This document shows, piece after piece, positions 1-11,358 of a DNA stretch of 64,000 nt (its first letter is position 1; every line of letters begins with the position of its first letter). The notes beneath the pieces are model-generated. The model searched no databases. It saw only the letters and a list, made by a program, of their open reading frames with translations, and was not told the DNA's origin. The stretch is taken from the NCBI GenBank assembly GCA_963966185.1, contig CAWZYM010000193.1, forward strand, positions 94,501 through 158,500, given 5' to 3'. Source of the DNA: Rhabditoides inermis. Its lineage: Eukaryota > Nematoda > Chromadorea > Rhabditida > Rhabditidae. The position numbers were made by a program, and so were the translations under genes.

Positions 1-2
1 GA

Positions 3-65
<63 letters not shown>
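1..65. repeat. (GA)n microsatellite at window edge
   Basis: The window opens in an almost pure GA dinucleotide tract that continues leftwards out of view. The next 530 bases (66-590) contain no exon I can support. They probably belong to the intron preceding the first visible stomatin exon. Confidence 0.95.
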
Positions 66-68
<3 letters not shown>

Positions 69-511
69 GGGGAGGGGGCAGGGGGAGAAGGAGGGAGATA
101 GGATGGAAAGTAGACAGAACAATGTGGAGGAGAAAGAGATGGGGCAGTGTACATCTGTGAAACATGAATTTGGTGAAAAAGAAGTAGGAGAGATAGTTAG
201 AAAAGACAAAAACTAAGCTACATATAGAACATACATAGAACTTGAACACTTCAACTACAGCCCTTGCGTGTATGTATCTTCGCAAGAGTCATTAGACAGC
301 AATCAACTATCAAACATGCAAGACGAACTAATCTTCTTTTTTTCTATTTTTGTATACCTAGTGCGGAGGCGCGCGACAGCGCGCCGGAGCGCTAGTCGCG
401 AGACGTCTATATTTCGCTGCTGATTCGCCCCGGCTCTCTGAGAGTGGGCGGAGCTTCCTGGTAGTTTGTAGACAACTTTAGTAATAATCAACTCTACGTT
501 ATTATATACTA

Positions 512-513
512 AA

Positions 514-559
<46 letters not shown>

Positions 560-573
560 TTAATAATAATAAT
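512..573. repeat. (AAT)n microsatellite in stomatin intron
   Basis: About 20 uninterrupted AAT/ATA units lie just upstream of the first visible stomatin exon, inside the intron that precedes it. Confidence 0.9.
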
Positions 574-597
574 TGATTGTTGATCGTGTTGTTTGAG

Positions 598-1336
598 GTA
601 GTGCAAGAGTACGAGAGAGCTGTGATCTTCCGACTGGGACGACTGATGCCGGGAGGCGCCAGGGGACCGGGTGGGTAGAACTTGCACCTATTCCCCCTCT
701 TTCTTTCTCTCTCTCCCCCTCTTTTTCTCTCTTTGCCTGCTACAGGGTCATGTGATTGTCAAAACCGCTGACGTGCATTTTCATAGTTACTGTTCTGTAG
801 CGTAATTGTTGCACGTTTCAGGTATCTTTTTCATCTTACCGTGTATCGATTCGTACAAGAAGATCGATTTGCGAGTCGTCTCATTCGATGTGCCGCCGCA
901 AGAGGTGCGTTTCCGGAGTCCCACAACGAAAACACGCGTACTGTTACAGATCTTGTCAAAAGACTCGGTGACGGTGGCTGTCGACGCTGTCGTGTATTTC
1001 CGCATTTCCAACGCCACCATTTCCGTGACGAATGTCGAAGACGCCAGTAGGTGGGTCCCACCACGATTGTTTGATTGTTTGTAAATCAGAAATACATTTT
1101 AGATCCACAAAATTGTTGGCGCAAACGACACTGAGGAACATTCTCGGCACGAGGACACTTGCGGAAATGCTGTCAGATAGGGAAGCAATCTCGCATCAAA
1201 TGCAGGTAAGTACAATCTTCTCACTAAAAATATAGACACTTCCATTAATGAAATGTCCGCTGTTGACAATATTCCGTCGCCCTTTTGTGATTTATTGCTT
1301 AGTGTTAATGCTTTACTACCTTTCTTGCACTTGTTC

Positions 1337-1374
<38 letters not shown>

Positions 1375-1895
1375 CCTCCCTCCCTCCCTCCCTCCCTCCC
1401 TCCCTCCCTCCCTCCCTCCCTCCCTCCTTCCCTCTCATTCTCCCCCTTTTCAGTGCACTCTCGACGAAGCAACGGATCCGTGGGGAGTCAAGGTGAGATT
1501 AAAAAAAATCTTTTGCAAAAAAAACAAAAAAAGTGTTTTATATGTGCATATAAATCAACAATATGTTCGAAACCATGACAGACAGACTAAAAAAAGTTTC
1601 ATACGGAATGAGAACACGAATTCACATAAAACGGCGGCTGATTAGAAATACGCGAATGCCTCTCTAGTCCCCAACCTATGTGCCTGTGTCAACTCTCCTG
1701 CAGGTGTAAGTTAGGGACGTGGGAACGAGTAAACCAGGGATACAGTACAGTATGCCATCATCTACAGTATGCTTTCAGGTGGAGCGGGTGGAGGTGAAGG
1801 ACGTGCGGCTGCCGATGCAACTGCAGCGGGCGATGGCAGCCGAGGCAGAGGCGACAAGGGAAGCCGGGGCCAAGGTGGGGAGGGAGAGGGAGGGA

Positions 1896-1955
<60 letters not shown>

Positions 1956-3132
1956 AGTCTGCGTCTAGACACTGCTACATGGCTATGTCTACTGTGTCAG
2001 GGCAAGAGATGGCAAGACTGTGTCGAATATAGCATAGTTACATCTGTAGATGATCAGTCTGTAGGAAAATTGTGCTGGGGAGGGGGTGCTGGCTGACTGG
2101 ACTGCGTCTTCTATACACGCTTTTATCAAGTCCCACAATATTATTTGGCATTTGTATTCCTGCCTCGAAAATATATATGGCCATTTCCCTGTTTCATTTT
2201 ATTTTGTCAAACACTAAAAACGAACATCTGGTAGTTTTGACGCGTTTCCATCGCTCATTAATGCGCATTTTTCGCCCACTTTTTTGTATAAATGTTCAAC
2301 CGGAAGTGAGAGTCATGAATGATTACAGATGCTATGTATATGTATGATTCCCACTTGCAAATTATTTCAGGTGATAGCAGCTGAGGGAGAGCAGAAGGCT
2401 TCCAGAGCACTTTCCGAAGCGGCGCAGGTAGGAATTTACAAAATATTTTTTTGCAATTGAATATTCAAAAAATACTGAATATTGAATACTAAATACAAAA
2501 AAAACTGCAAAAATTTAGTTTTATCGTTCATACATCACTGTTAACATCTTTTTGTACAAGTGTTTAAGTACAATTTTTTGATGACTTGGCCAGAAACCCT
2601 ATTTTTAGATTATAAAGGTGTTTTTAGGTGATTTCGGAGAGCAATGTGGCGATCCAGCTGCGATATCTGCAGACGCTCAGCAGTATCAGGTGAAAATCAA
2701 CAGAAACGCTATATTTTGAATCTACTACATATCAGAATCACATTTAATTTCCATTTCAATTATTTCAAATTCACATTCATCCGGTTTAGCATTATGTGAT
2801 CATACATTATGTAGATAATGTTCACGGATTAGCGCGTCGCTAAGGAAAGTAATCTGTGATAGCCGATGCAACCGATGCAACTTCATGCAAAAGGAATGAA
2901 GTGAGAAAAAGGAGAAAAATAAATAAATATAACAAGTGGTATACTTTTTCCTTGTGTCGAGAACAATGAACAACACGACTGAAAGTATTGCAAAAAAGTA
3001 GAAATAATTATAATTAATAATGTTATTCCTTTTCCCAGTGCTGAGAAGAACTCGACTATCATCTTTCCCTTTCCAATCGAGCTCCTCCAAAAGTTCCTGC
3101 CCACGCCGAAGGTGGAATCGAAGATGTATTAG
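598..3132 (+). CDS. Stomatin-like protein (SPFH/band 7), 5'-partial
   Basis: Exons on the plus strand are 598-670, 822-904, 950-1050, 1103-1205, 1454-1492, 1779-1874, 2371-2427, 2628-2689 and 3039-3132, all with GT-AG borders and agreeing phases. The product starts in the stomatin signature [15 protein letters not shown]. It continues through the band-7 core ([23 protein letters not shown]), the helix AQTTLRN with [13 protein letters not shown], the coiled [10 protein letters not shown] segment and [10 protein letters not shown], and ends at TAG 3130-3132 after the usual [10 protein letters not shown] tail. Stomatins are monotopic inner-leaflet membrane proteins that oligomerise and modulate ion channels; nematode relatives (MEC-2, UNC-1, STO proteins) act in sensory or gap-junction complexes. 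The N-terminal membrane hairpin is not in the window, so exons lie to the left. Introns hold CT/CCCT (1341-1429) and GA (1900-1951) repeats. Family assignment is secure; orthology to one paralogue is not. Confidence 0.93.
1341..1429. repeat. (CT)n(CCCT)n compound repeat in stomatin intron
   Basis: A CT tract passes into a CCCT tetranucleotide array. It forms the polypyrimidine stretch before the exon at 1454. Confidence 0.9.
1900..1951. repeat. (GA)n in stomatin intron
   Basis: A pure GA tract begins 25 bases after the donor of exon 1779-1874. Confidence 0.9.
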
Positions 3133-3755
3133 CATATGAACAAATTTCGATTGATTATAATGATTGATCAAACATCGATCGATTAATTGTATTGATTGAT
3201 CCCCAAAGAGCTTTGCGAGGAATCGTCGTATCCGGTTTTTGTGAGTCACACTCACACACTCATTTGCATTGGATGATATTCACACTTTGTCATGTTTGTA
3301 TATGTGCTATGATTACATTGTTGGCATGATTGTGAAGAAGAAGATAAACTATGATTTTTTTGCGGATTGGAACCTCTTAGATCAGATGTGATCTGTGTCT
3401 AGCTATTGTGTCCGTAAACCACACACAATCCGCAACAGAAAATTGCATGTAAGTAAAAAGTCGGAACGATTGCAATCCGGAAGATCAATTATGTGAAGAA
3501 GGTGAGTTCAGCGAGTCGAGTCAGTTATACCAGTTTCGACAATGGATGGATGACTCATCGCGACGGTCACAGCGTACTCGGCTTCGGCGAACCAAGGCTT
3601 CTCCGCTGTCTCGCAGTCATCACAGTTCGACATCAGATGACTCTTTTTCTGTCTGTCCGCTCGATTGGGGCACCGCTCTATTGTGGAGTGTGTAAAGCGG
3701 CGGCGGCAGCGCACTTCTCCCGAAAAGAAGCGAGAGATACGCCCCGCCGCCACAG
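3133..3755. other. Intergenic region between stomatin and secreted protein
   Basis: No exon pattern was recognised on either strand. The open frames at 3493-3865 lack signal peptides or splice-bounded coding character and overlap each other on both strands. The right part should contain the promoter of the downstream gene. Confidence 0.5.
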
Positions 3756-3759
3756 CGGC

Positions 3760-3768
3760 TTATAAGCG
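3760..3768 (+). promoter_or_regulatory. TATA box of secreted Pro/Gly-rich gene
   Basis: TATAAG at 3761-3766 lies 50 bases upstream of the ATG at 3816, in GC-rich DNA. That is a normal core-promoter distance for a short 5' UTR and suggests strong, focused transcription. Confidence 0.55.
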
Positions 3769-3815
3769 AGAGACGGCGACGAGTGGTCAGCAGTCGATTC
3801 GCTCGATTTCTATCA

Positions 3816-4509
3816 ATGAAGGTCTTTGCTCTTGCGGCTGGAGCCGCACTCCTCGGAACTGCCACTGCGTAAGTACTTGCTTACTCTTGTATACACTGTA
3901 CTTGCTAGATTTACTTACAGTAACGCGTTATGGTATTACTGGTAGTTGTTAGTATTATAGAACTCAAAAGTACAGTATAAGTTTTGTTTAAAAAGTATAA
4001 CACTACTCCTTTGCAGCGGCGGCTACGGCTACCACCGCCCGCCGCCCCCGCCGATGCCTGAGCCTATGGCGGAGCCCCCTCCCGTGTCCTCCTACATCCC
4101 TCCCGCGCCCGAACCCGTGCCCGAGCCTCATCCGGAGCCCATGCCTGAGCCCGTGCCCAGCTACATCCCGCCCGCGCCGGAGCCCCATCCCGAGCCGGTC
4201 CCGGAGCCCGTGGCTGAGCCCCACCCCGAGCCCTCCGCTGAGCCTATGCCTCCTATGGGTGGCATGCCTATGGGAGGAGGCGGTGGATACGCCGGTGGTA
4301 TGGGAGGAGGTATGGGTGGAATGGGAGGTATGGGAGGTATGGGAGGTATGGGTGGAGGATACGGCATGGGAGGAGGTCACGGAGGCTATGGACGTCCCTC
4401 AGGATACGGTAGGCCGTCGGGCTACGGTATGCAGAACCAGTACGCGATGGGAGGAGGAGGAGGAGGATACGGCAGGCCGAGCGGCTACGGACGCCCCTTC
4501 TTCTTCTAA
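3816..4509 (+). CDS. Secreted Pro/Glu- and Gly/Met-rich low-complexity protein
   Basis: Exon 1 (3816-3868) encodes an 18-residue signal peptide starting MKVFALAAGAALLG. The intron 3869-4016 ends in TTTGCAG and splits an Ala codon, and exon 2 runs 4017-4509 to TAA. The mature chain has two blocks. The first is a PEP-type repeat (PMPEP, PVPEPHPEP; two longer units each containing SYIPPAPEP). The second is a glycine-rich tail with GGM repeats and three to four GYGRPSGYG motifs ending PFFF. I know no enzymatic family for this composition. By analogy with glycine/tyrosine-rich nematode secreted proteins it could be a cuticle, eggshell or extracellular-matrix component, or an antimicrobial-like peptide; that is inference. 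The TATA box at 3761 and the perfect splice phase make the gene call firm. Confidence 0.85.
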
Positions 4510-4884
4510 ATCATTTGCTCACTGTATAAAGTATAAACGACTAATGAGTTGTGGATTAGGCATTGTTCGGAGCGGATCGTATTTTTTGAACGGATTACAT
4601 TTCGTTTCACTACTGCTAATGATCTTCTGGTGCAAAATATAAACCTGTGATCTGCTGACTCAGTGGATTTGCATCTTCTAATAAATCCATTGGACATTTG
4701 TAGAATGAAGTATGAACGACTAATAAGCGCTGTGCTTTTGATTCAGTCATTCAGTGGATTGGAAATGTGAGATCTATGCGAGAGCGACTAATAAGTGATG
4801 GAGGCGGATTACGTTATGTTCAGATCACATTGAGCGGATTACATTTCGATCCGCTACCATGCTGGCCAATGATCTTTTGGTGCG

Positions 4885-5373
4885 ATGCGCGCGCTGGCTG
4901 CGGTTCTGATCGCATCGTGTCTCGTTGTCGTTGAGTGTCAGCTCACGCCAGAAAAGTTCGACGACGCTCTATGGGCGCTGCGGCAACTCTGCGGTCAGTG
5001 CGTTTTTTTTTTAGATGAATTATTATGTATGTGTGATGAAAACACGAATGAGTAGTTCATAAACAGTTATTTAATATGTTTGTGCGATAAATGGAGAAAT
5101 AACATAAATACTACACCCCCGGCAACCGCCAACCGCACGTTTTTTTTTTAGAAATCAGACTAAACATGATCTTTTTTAGTGTGATTGTGGTTTGGGATTC
5201 GATTCCGATTTGATATCAGTGTTTCTGCCGGACGAAGCGACGGGGATACTCGATTCCCTTACGCCGACACAAAGACATCAGCTGAGAGACGCGGTCAATT
5301 CAGTACTGACCGAAAAAGACGGACCGAAAAACGAGCGGGAGTGGGTGGAGCGACTCAGTGAAAAGGTCAGACC

Positions 5374-5417
<44 letters not shown>

Positions 5418-5574
5418 GACGCGTTTTTCGATCTTCGAAACGGTGTGCCCAATTAGAGACAAGAATGCACAGTTTATACACAAATACACGACAACAAACC
5501 GAAAAGAACACAGACTCCGCGACTGGCGGGACAGCTGAAGCGATTCCGAGAGATATACACGACCACCTATGAAG

Positions 5575-5621
<47 letters not shown>

Positions 5622-5906
5622 AAGAGAGAGAAAGAGAGAGAAAGAGAGAGGGAGGGAGGGAGGGAGGGAGGGAGGGAGGGAGGGAGGGAGGGAGGGAGGG
5701 AGGGAGGGAGGGAGGGAGGGAGGGAGGGAGGGAGGGAGGGAGGGAGGGAGGGAGGGAGGGAGGGAGGGAGGGAGGGAGGGAGGGAGGGAGGGAGGGAGGG
5801 AGGGAGGGAGGGAGGAGGGAGGGAGGGAGGGAGGGAGGGAGGGAGGGAGGGAGGGAGGGAGGGAGGGAGGGAGGGAGGGAGGGAGGGAGGGAGGGAGGGA
5901 GGGAGG

Positions 5907-5953
<47 letters not shown>

Positions 5954-6045
5954 ATTGTTCAGGTCTCGGCCCGGGTACGAAGGCCTATCTCAACAAGCTC
6001 GTGGATCGGATCAAATGGAAAGCGGCACACTTGAGCAAGGAATGA
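4885..6045 (+). CDS. Putative FAR-type (fatty acid/retinol-binding) secreted protein, 125 aa
   Basis: Four exons join in phase: 4885-4993, 5220-5365, 5535-5574 and 5963-6045. The first encodes a signal peptide (MRALAAVLIASCLVVV, cleavage near VEC-QL). The body reads LPDEATGILDSLTPTQ, then an acidic/basic amphipathic stretch with EREWVERLSEK, then LGPGTKAYLNKLVDRIKW. The order 'LP-E---L-SLT', 'E---LSEK', 'LGP-TKA---KLV--I' matches the helical pattern of nematode-specific FAR proteins (Pfam Gp-FAR-1). Those are small alpha-helical secreted carriers of fatty acids and retinoids, usually 160-190 aa, so this one would be short. SXP/RAL-2-like proteins are the main alternative. Exon 2 starts at the TATCAG acceptor (5219); the earlier TTTTAG acceptor would bring a stop. 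Intron 3 is almost wholly GA/GGGA repeat. It is convergent with the membrane-protein gene ending at 6206. Confidence 0.6.
5576..5951. repeat. (GA)n(GGGA)n(GA)n filling an intron
   Basis: A 376-bp purine-only block (GA, then some 65 GGGA units with one phase break near 5814, then GA) occupies nearly the whole third intron of the FAR-like gene. The long open frames here are repeat artefacts. Confidence 0.95.
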
Positions 6046-6205
6046 GATCAAAAAATATCGAATGAATCAGTTGTTGACGTGTCGTCTCCGGTGTTTCCTG
6101 TGTTTGTGCCTCGGATGCCTCGTCCGGCGATACGGCGTGAAACGACCGCTCCTGGAAAGTGTAGTGTATAGTGTGGATAGATGGTGCTGCACAACAGTGC
6201 ACTAC

Positions 6206-9200
6206 TCACATCATGTAGTCGCTGAGCGTCCTCGGTTTGTACTCGTCACACTCGATCAGGCGAGCGCGCTCGAATACCTGAAGATACACAACAAATATTA
6301 ACCCGAAATGTTTCCCATATTGACTCTCTGTTAAAAATCCTTTTTTTTTACTTGCGTTTCTTTGAAAGAGTAGAAAACAACTTAATTCATTGAAAAAGCA
6401 ACTTACTAGGACAAATCAACAGTTTCGTAAAAGGTAAAGGTGAAGGTAGCCCCGATTCAAGAGATTACTCCACAGAGGTGGTCGAAGGAAGGTCCGGTTT
6501 TCGCATTGGGAAACAAACTCACCCAGTCCTGTGTGCATCCGCGGAAGAAGGGCCAATGTAGTTGTCGGGTGTCCGGCACCAGGTCCCTGGAAGGAAATAG
6601 CGTTGAAAAGTCTGGTGAAAGGCACCGAAACACAATATTGTATGTACAGTGCATTCCAAAAATCCTTTGCCAAAAAAAGCTTTACTTTCATTTGAGTACT
6701 GTCATAGAGCGTCAATCAGGTCATAAACGCCGATCGTGGTCTTAAAAGTTAGAGCTGGTATTAGAGCGAACAAACAGTCGTTCTTGTGGATTTGAAACCG
6801 CTAGGCTAGGATATTGTATATCTTCACAACTTCGGTCGCAGCTCGGCCACTGTGATCCTTGATGCCTCACCACTTTGACTGCTGTCCGCGCAGGCATCTG
6901 TAGAAATGCGAGCTGTGCGCACCGAGCTGCTTCAGAATAGCGTGGTCGTATCTGGAAAGAAGAAGACGTGATGAGTTTTCTGTAGTACTCTTTCGCCATT
7001 AAAGTGAAGATCTTGTCGAGAACTCATATAGGGTCGTGCATTTTCATTTGGTTTTAATCAAATTCCACTCACCTCAATACCAGGAACGGATTGGCCTCGT
7101 CGGTGCGGTTGAGGGTGACCTGAATGCGAGATGTTACTCACAGTTCACATGAGAATGTTGTCGTCAAGAACGCCATCTTGCTCTGGTATTATTCTGAACT
7201 GGGATTCGACATATAGATGATCAAATGTGCTATATATGGGTTATATGGTACATGATTTATGCAGCTGTGTAGACACGGCTATCATGTCCCCTCCGCTCAT
7301 CCGCTTCCCTACTGCTCGAGTTTTTTTTCCTTGTTCGCAGTCCACAGGGATAATTGAGTACTCAAGTCAGCTTTATGGTCTTCTACTACCCTGTCTCACC
7401 TTTGTGGACGGCAATCAGATACCATCCGCTCGTTGCCCAATGACACATGACTCTCTACCTCTCTCCACCTCTCTTTACCTCCTTCCCTTCCTCCCTCTTC
7501 CTCTGTCCCTCTCTCTTTACCTCCTTTCCTTCCTCCCTCTTCCTCTGTCCCTCTCTCTTTACCTCCTTCCCTTCCTCCCTCTTCCTCTGTCCCTCTCTCT
7601 TTACCTCCTTCCCTTCCTTCCTTTTCCTCTGTTCCTCTTTCTTTACCTCCTTCCCTTCCTCCCTCTTCCTCTGTCCCTCTCTCTTCACCTCCTTCCCTTC
7701 CTCCCTCTTCCTCTGTCCCTCTCTCTTTACCTCCTTTCCTTCCTCTCTCTTCCTCTGTCCCTCTCTCTTTACCTCCTTCCCTTCCTTCCTTTTCCTCTGT
7801 CCCTCTCTCTTTACCTCCTTCCCTTCCTCCCTCTTCCTCTGTCCCTCTCTTCTTCAACCTATGTGGTGTTCTGAATGAGTGTCCTCACCTGTGTGGACAC
7901 GGCGATCATGTCCCCTCCGCTCATCCGCCTCCTTGTCTGCCAGGGCCCTGCCGGTCTCCTCTGCACCCCGAGACCCAGACCCACGTCCTCCCAGATCGGC
8001 TTGCACGTCTGTGCAATCAGTTCAGTGTATGTTGATTTTTTTTTAATATTTCAATTAATGCTTCTGTGACTGTCTTTGTGGTTTATTTGTCGTACATTGC
8101 ATTTTCGAGATAGTGTTCTCCCGAGTTGGGGCTAGTGTGAGTGTGGCGCAATATTTGGTATGTGTCATTCGCGCGCGGGCCACAACGTTTCACGGCCGGA
8201 AACATGTGCAACGATGTCCGAGTGGTTAAGGAGTTGGACTTGAAATCCAATGGGCATTGCCCGCGTAGGTTCGAACCCTGCTCGTTGCGAAAACTTTTGC
8301 AAGATGAGAAAAATAGTGTGCCATAATTTTGTTTTTGTCAGGAAATAGTGGATGCGAAAGCTTGTGCTTGATAAGTGTAATATCGTACCATAGTTTTGTT
8401 TTTGATGGGGAAGAGTGGAGTGGGTAGGACAGACGCGAAGATAGTCTGTGACCGAGGATCGATGTGAATGCACACCTGAAAATTTATAATTAGTATTCAA
8501 GAACTAGCGTACTTAGTAATAATCAGTATTCTAGAACGTTAGATATTTCTGTGTATTTCCGGTAAGCTGATCGATCTCAAATAAGCTATTCACCTGGTTG
8601 ATCTCCGGTGGGATTTGATTAGACCCGAGAACGTGAACGGATGAGAGTAGAACCTGAAGATCATATCAATCGATAAATCGATAAATCGATATCTCACAAT
8701 ATTCATGCCGATCAGCCCAACCGACAGAATCAGCGACACGAAGAAGACGGTGTAGTGGTAGGTGTGCGAGGCGTATCTAAACACAGATTCACAACTGTAC
8801 TTTGTGTTTAGATCATTTGTGTTTTGCTCACCTCACAAAACTCCGACTGAACTTGTGGCGATGAAAAAATGAGTTCTTCCTAGATGCAGCAAGTATATTA
8901 AAGTACAATATGACGTAATATCACACCGTCTCTGTAAGAATCGGACAAGGTGGTTACTAGGGGCTATGTTGGCTCATAGAAAAGTTATCAAAATTGCTCT
9001 ACAAGATAAATAGGGTCTTTTTGTCAAATATGCAAATTTGGCCCGTTAAAGGACCCCTACTTCAAATTGGTCAATTTTGGCCCAAACATCAAAATTAATA
9101 GTTTGTTCGATTTCTTATCAGATTCTAAGATTTTTTTCATATACTACATTCTTCGAATAAATCTGATTTGAAAAAGTTATGACCACAAACATGAAAAATT

Positions 9201-11296
9201 TGCATATTTTCGATTTTTTTGGAAATGTTCCTGTCCGAAGTCGCAGGAATAACTACCATCATTTAAAAAAGCGGGTTCTTTTTAGTCTACATGATTTTTA
9301 TGAAAAAAAATAATGGTGACATCTTCTTCCATCCAGAAGGTTGAATGTGGTCTAGTTATAGATTTTCTGAATATTTTCACTTTTACGGTCCATATCACTT
9401 CGAAGTTGCAAAAAACAAATACACCATTGGAATCTACGTGTTTTGTTTAGTATGTGATCATAGTTTCATAAAAATAGAAGGTGACATCTTCCGTCATCCA
9501 AGCACTTGAAAATGATCCGGACATCATTTTGTCAGTGATGAACACTTTTGCGACTCATATCACTTCGAAGTTGCAGAAAACTAATACACCATTGAATCTA
9601 CGTGTTTTGTTTAGTTTATAACGATGGTTTCATGAAAATCGAAGGTGACATCTTCTGTCATCTTTCATTTTTCATTTTTTTTGTCATATTTTTTTTTAAA
9701 TCAGATTTATTCGAAAAATGTAGTATTTGAAAAAGTTCTTAGAATCTGATAAGAAATCTAACAAACTATCAATTTTAATGTTTGGGCAAAAATTGACCAA
9801 TTTAAGGTAGTGGTCCTTTAAAGGGCCAAATTTGCATATTTGACAAAAACGACCCTATACATCTTGTAGAGGACCTTCGATAACCTCTAATTGCGTTGAC
9901 ATAGCCCCTAGTAACCACATGCCCGAAAAGAGTCCGATTCTTACAGAGACGGTGTGATAAAAATAGAGAGAGACAGGAGGAATGAAAGAGACAGAGAGGA
10001 GAAAAGAAAGAGTGAGAGAGAGAGAGAGAGAGAGTGCGAGGAGAGAGAGATAGCCTACCTGCATGTGTAGTGTGCGATGCATGGCAGGCAGCAGGACGCG
10101 AGGAACGCTAGATAGACGAGCAGGGTGAGGAGCACGCAGGCGATCACGCGGAGCACACGGGCCAGGTGGAAGAGGAGCTGCAAGGAAACCAGAATCAGAA
10201 TATAAATCCAGAAACACATGTACATATGAGAGATGAGGATGCACGCCAGGTGGGAAAGAAGCTGGAATGATGGTTTCTCATGATTGAATATTTAAAATGT
10301 TAAGTTTATCACATCACAAGGGTTTCACACATGAAAAATCCTGTCTACAAAGACAAAGGCTGCAGTAGCTCCAGGTTCTCACCAGTAGTATTCCATCGAG
10401 TGCGGTCCTGAACACGGGCACCCCACACACCAGCGGGTCCCCGGAGAAGAGGTAACGACTGGAAAAAAAGAGAGGTTAGCACAAGGAAATGTGTGGTCAG
10501 TGATTGAATCAGTAAACGCCTTGGAAACACGTTGTTTGGTCGTGTTTCAAAGACTGAATCACTCACCCTCTGTAGAAGTGCTTGGGAGCAATGTCGAAGG
10601 AGGCCCGCTCGCGAGGGGTGACGCCGGGGAGGATGTCCTCACCGAACACCTGGGAGAGGGAGATTCTCAGGAAAACATTGCTAAAGTGACGGTCACTTTA
10701 GCTAAAGTGACCGTCAGATTGCGGTCACTTTAGACGCTAAAGTGACGGTCAGAATGCGGTCAGATTGAAAAGGGGCGGGGCCAGAGCGAGTGGCGGTGAC
10801 GTCATCGTCACTCATTAATGCGTAAACAAAGTGGAGTAGTTGACGTTGAACGAGTGGCGCCGCTTCCACTTCTTCTTCGTTGCCAAAGTCGTCATCTTCA
10901 TCGTCGTGGACGCATCCCCATCCACCTTCAACGTGGTGGTCCGACACGCAGTGTGTTTTTCGCGCCCGCGTCTCCCAAGTCGGGAGTCGGTAGAAGTCCA
11001 CGACGATGAAGATAACGACTCTGGCAACGAAAAAACGTGGAAGAAGAAGTGGAAGCAGCGCCACTCGTTCAAACTACTCCACTTTGTTTACGCACTAATG
11101 AGTGATGATGACGTCACCCGCCACTCGCTCTGGCCCCGCCCCTTTTCAATCTGACCGCAATCTGACCGTCACTTTAGCGTCTAAAGTGACCGCAATCTGA
11201 CCGTCACCTTACCGTCACTTTAGCTAAAATGACGGTAAGGTGACCGTGATTTGCTCTGTTGAGATGAAAGAGAGAGAGAGAGAGAGAGAACGAGAA

Positions 11297-11358
<62 letters not shown>

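Noticed and set aside
3508..3865. Minus-strand frames of ~80 codons upstream of the secreted protein
   Set aside because: They overlap the promoter and first exon of the plus-strand gene and have no splice or signal features.
5184..5219. Earlier acceptor (TTTTAG) for exon 2 of the FAR-like gene
   Set aside because: Creates an in-frame TGA with exon 1; the TATCAG acceptor at 5219 keeps the frame.
7447..7858. Regular repeats as a CRISPR array
   Set aside because: Head-to-tail units without unique spacers, in a eukaryotic intron: a minisatellite.
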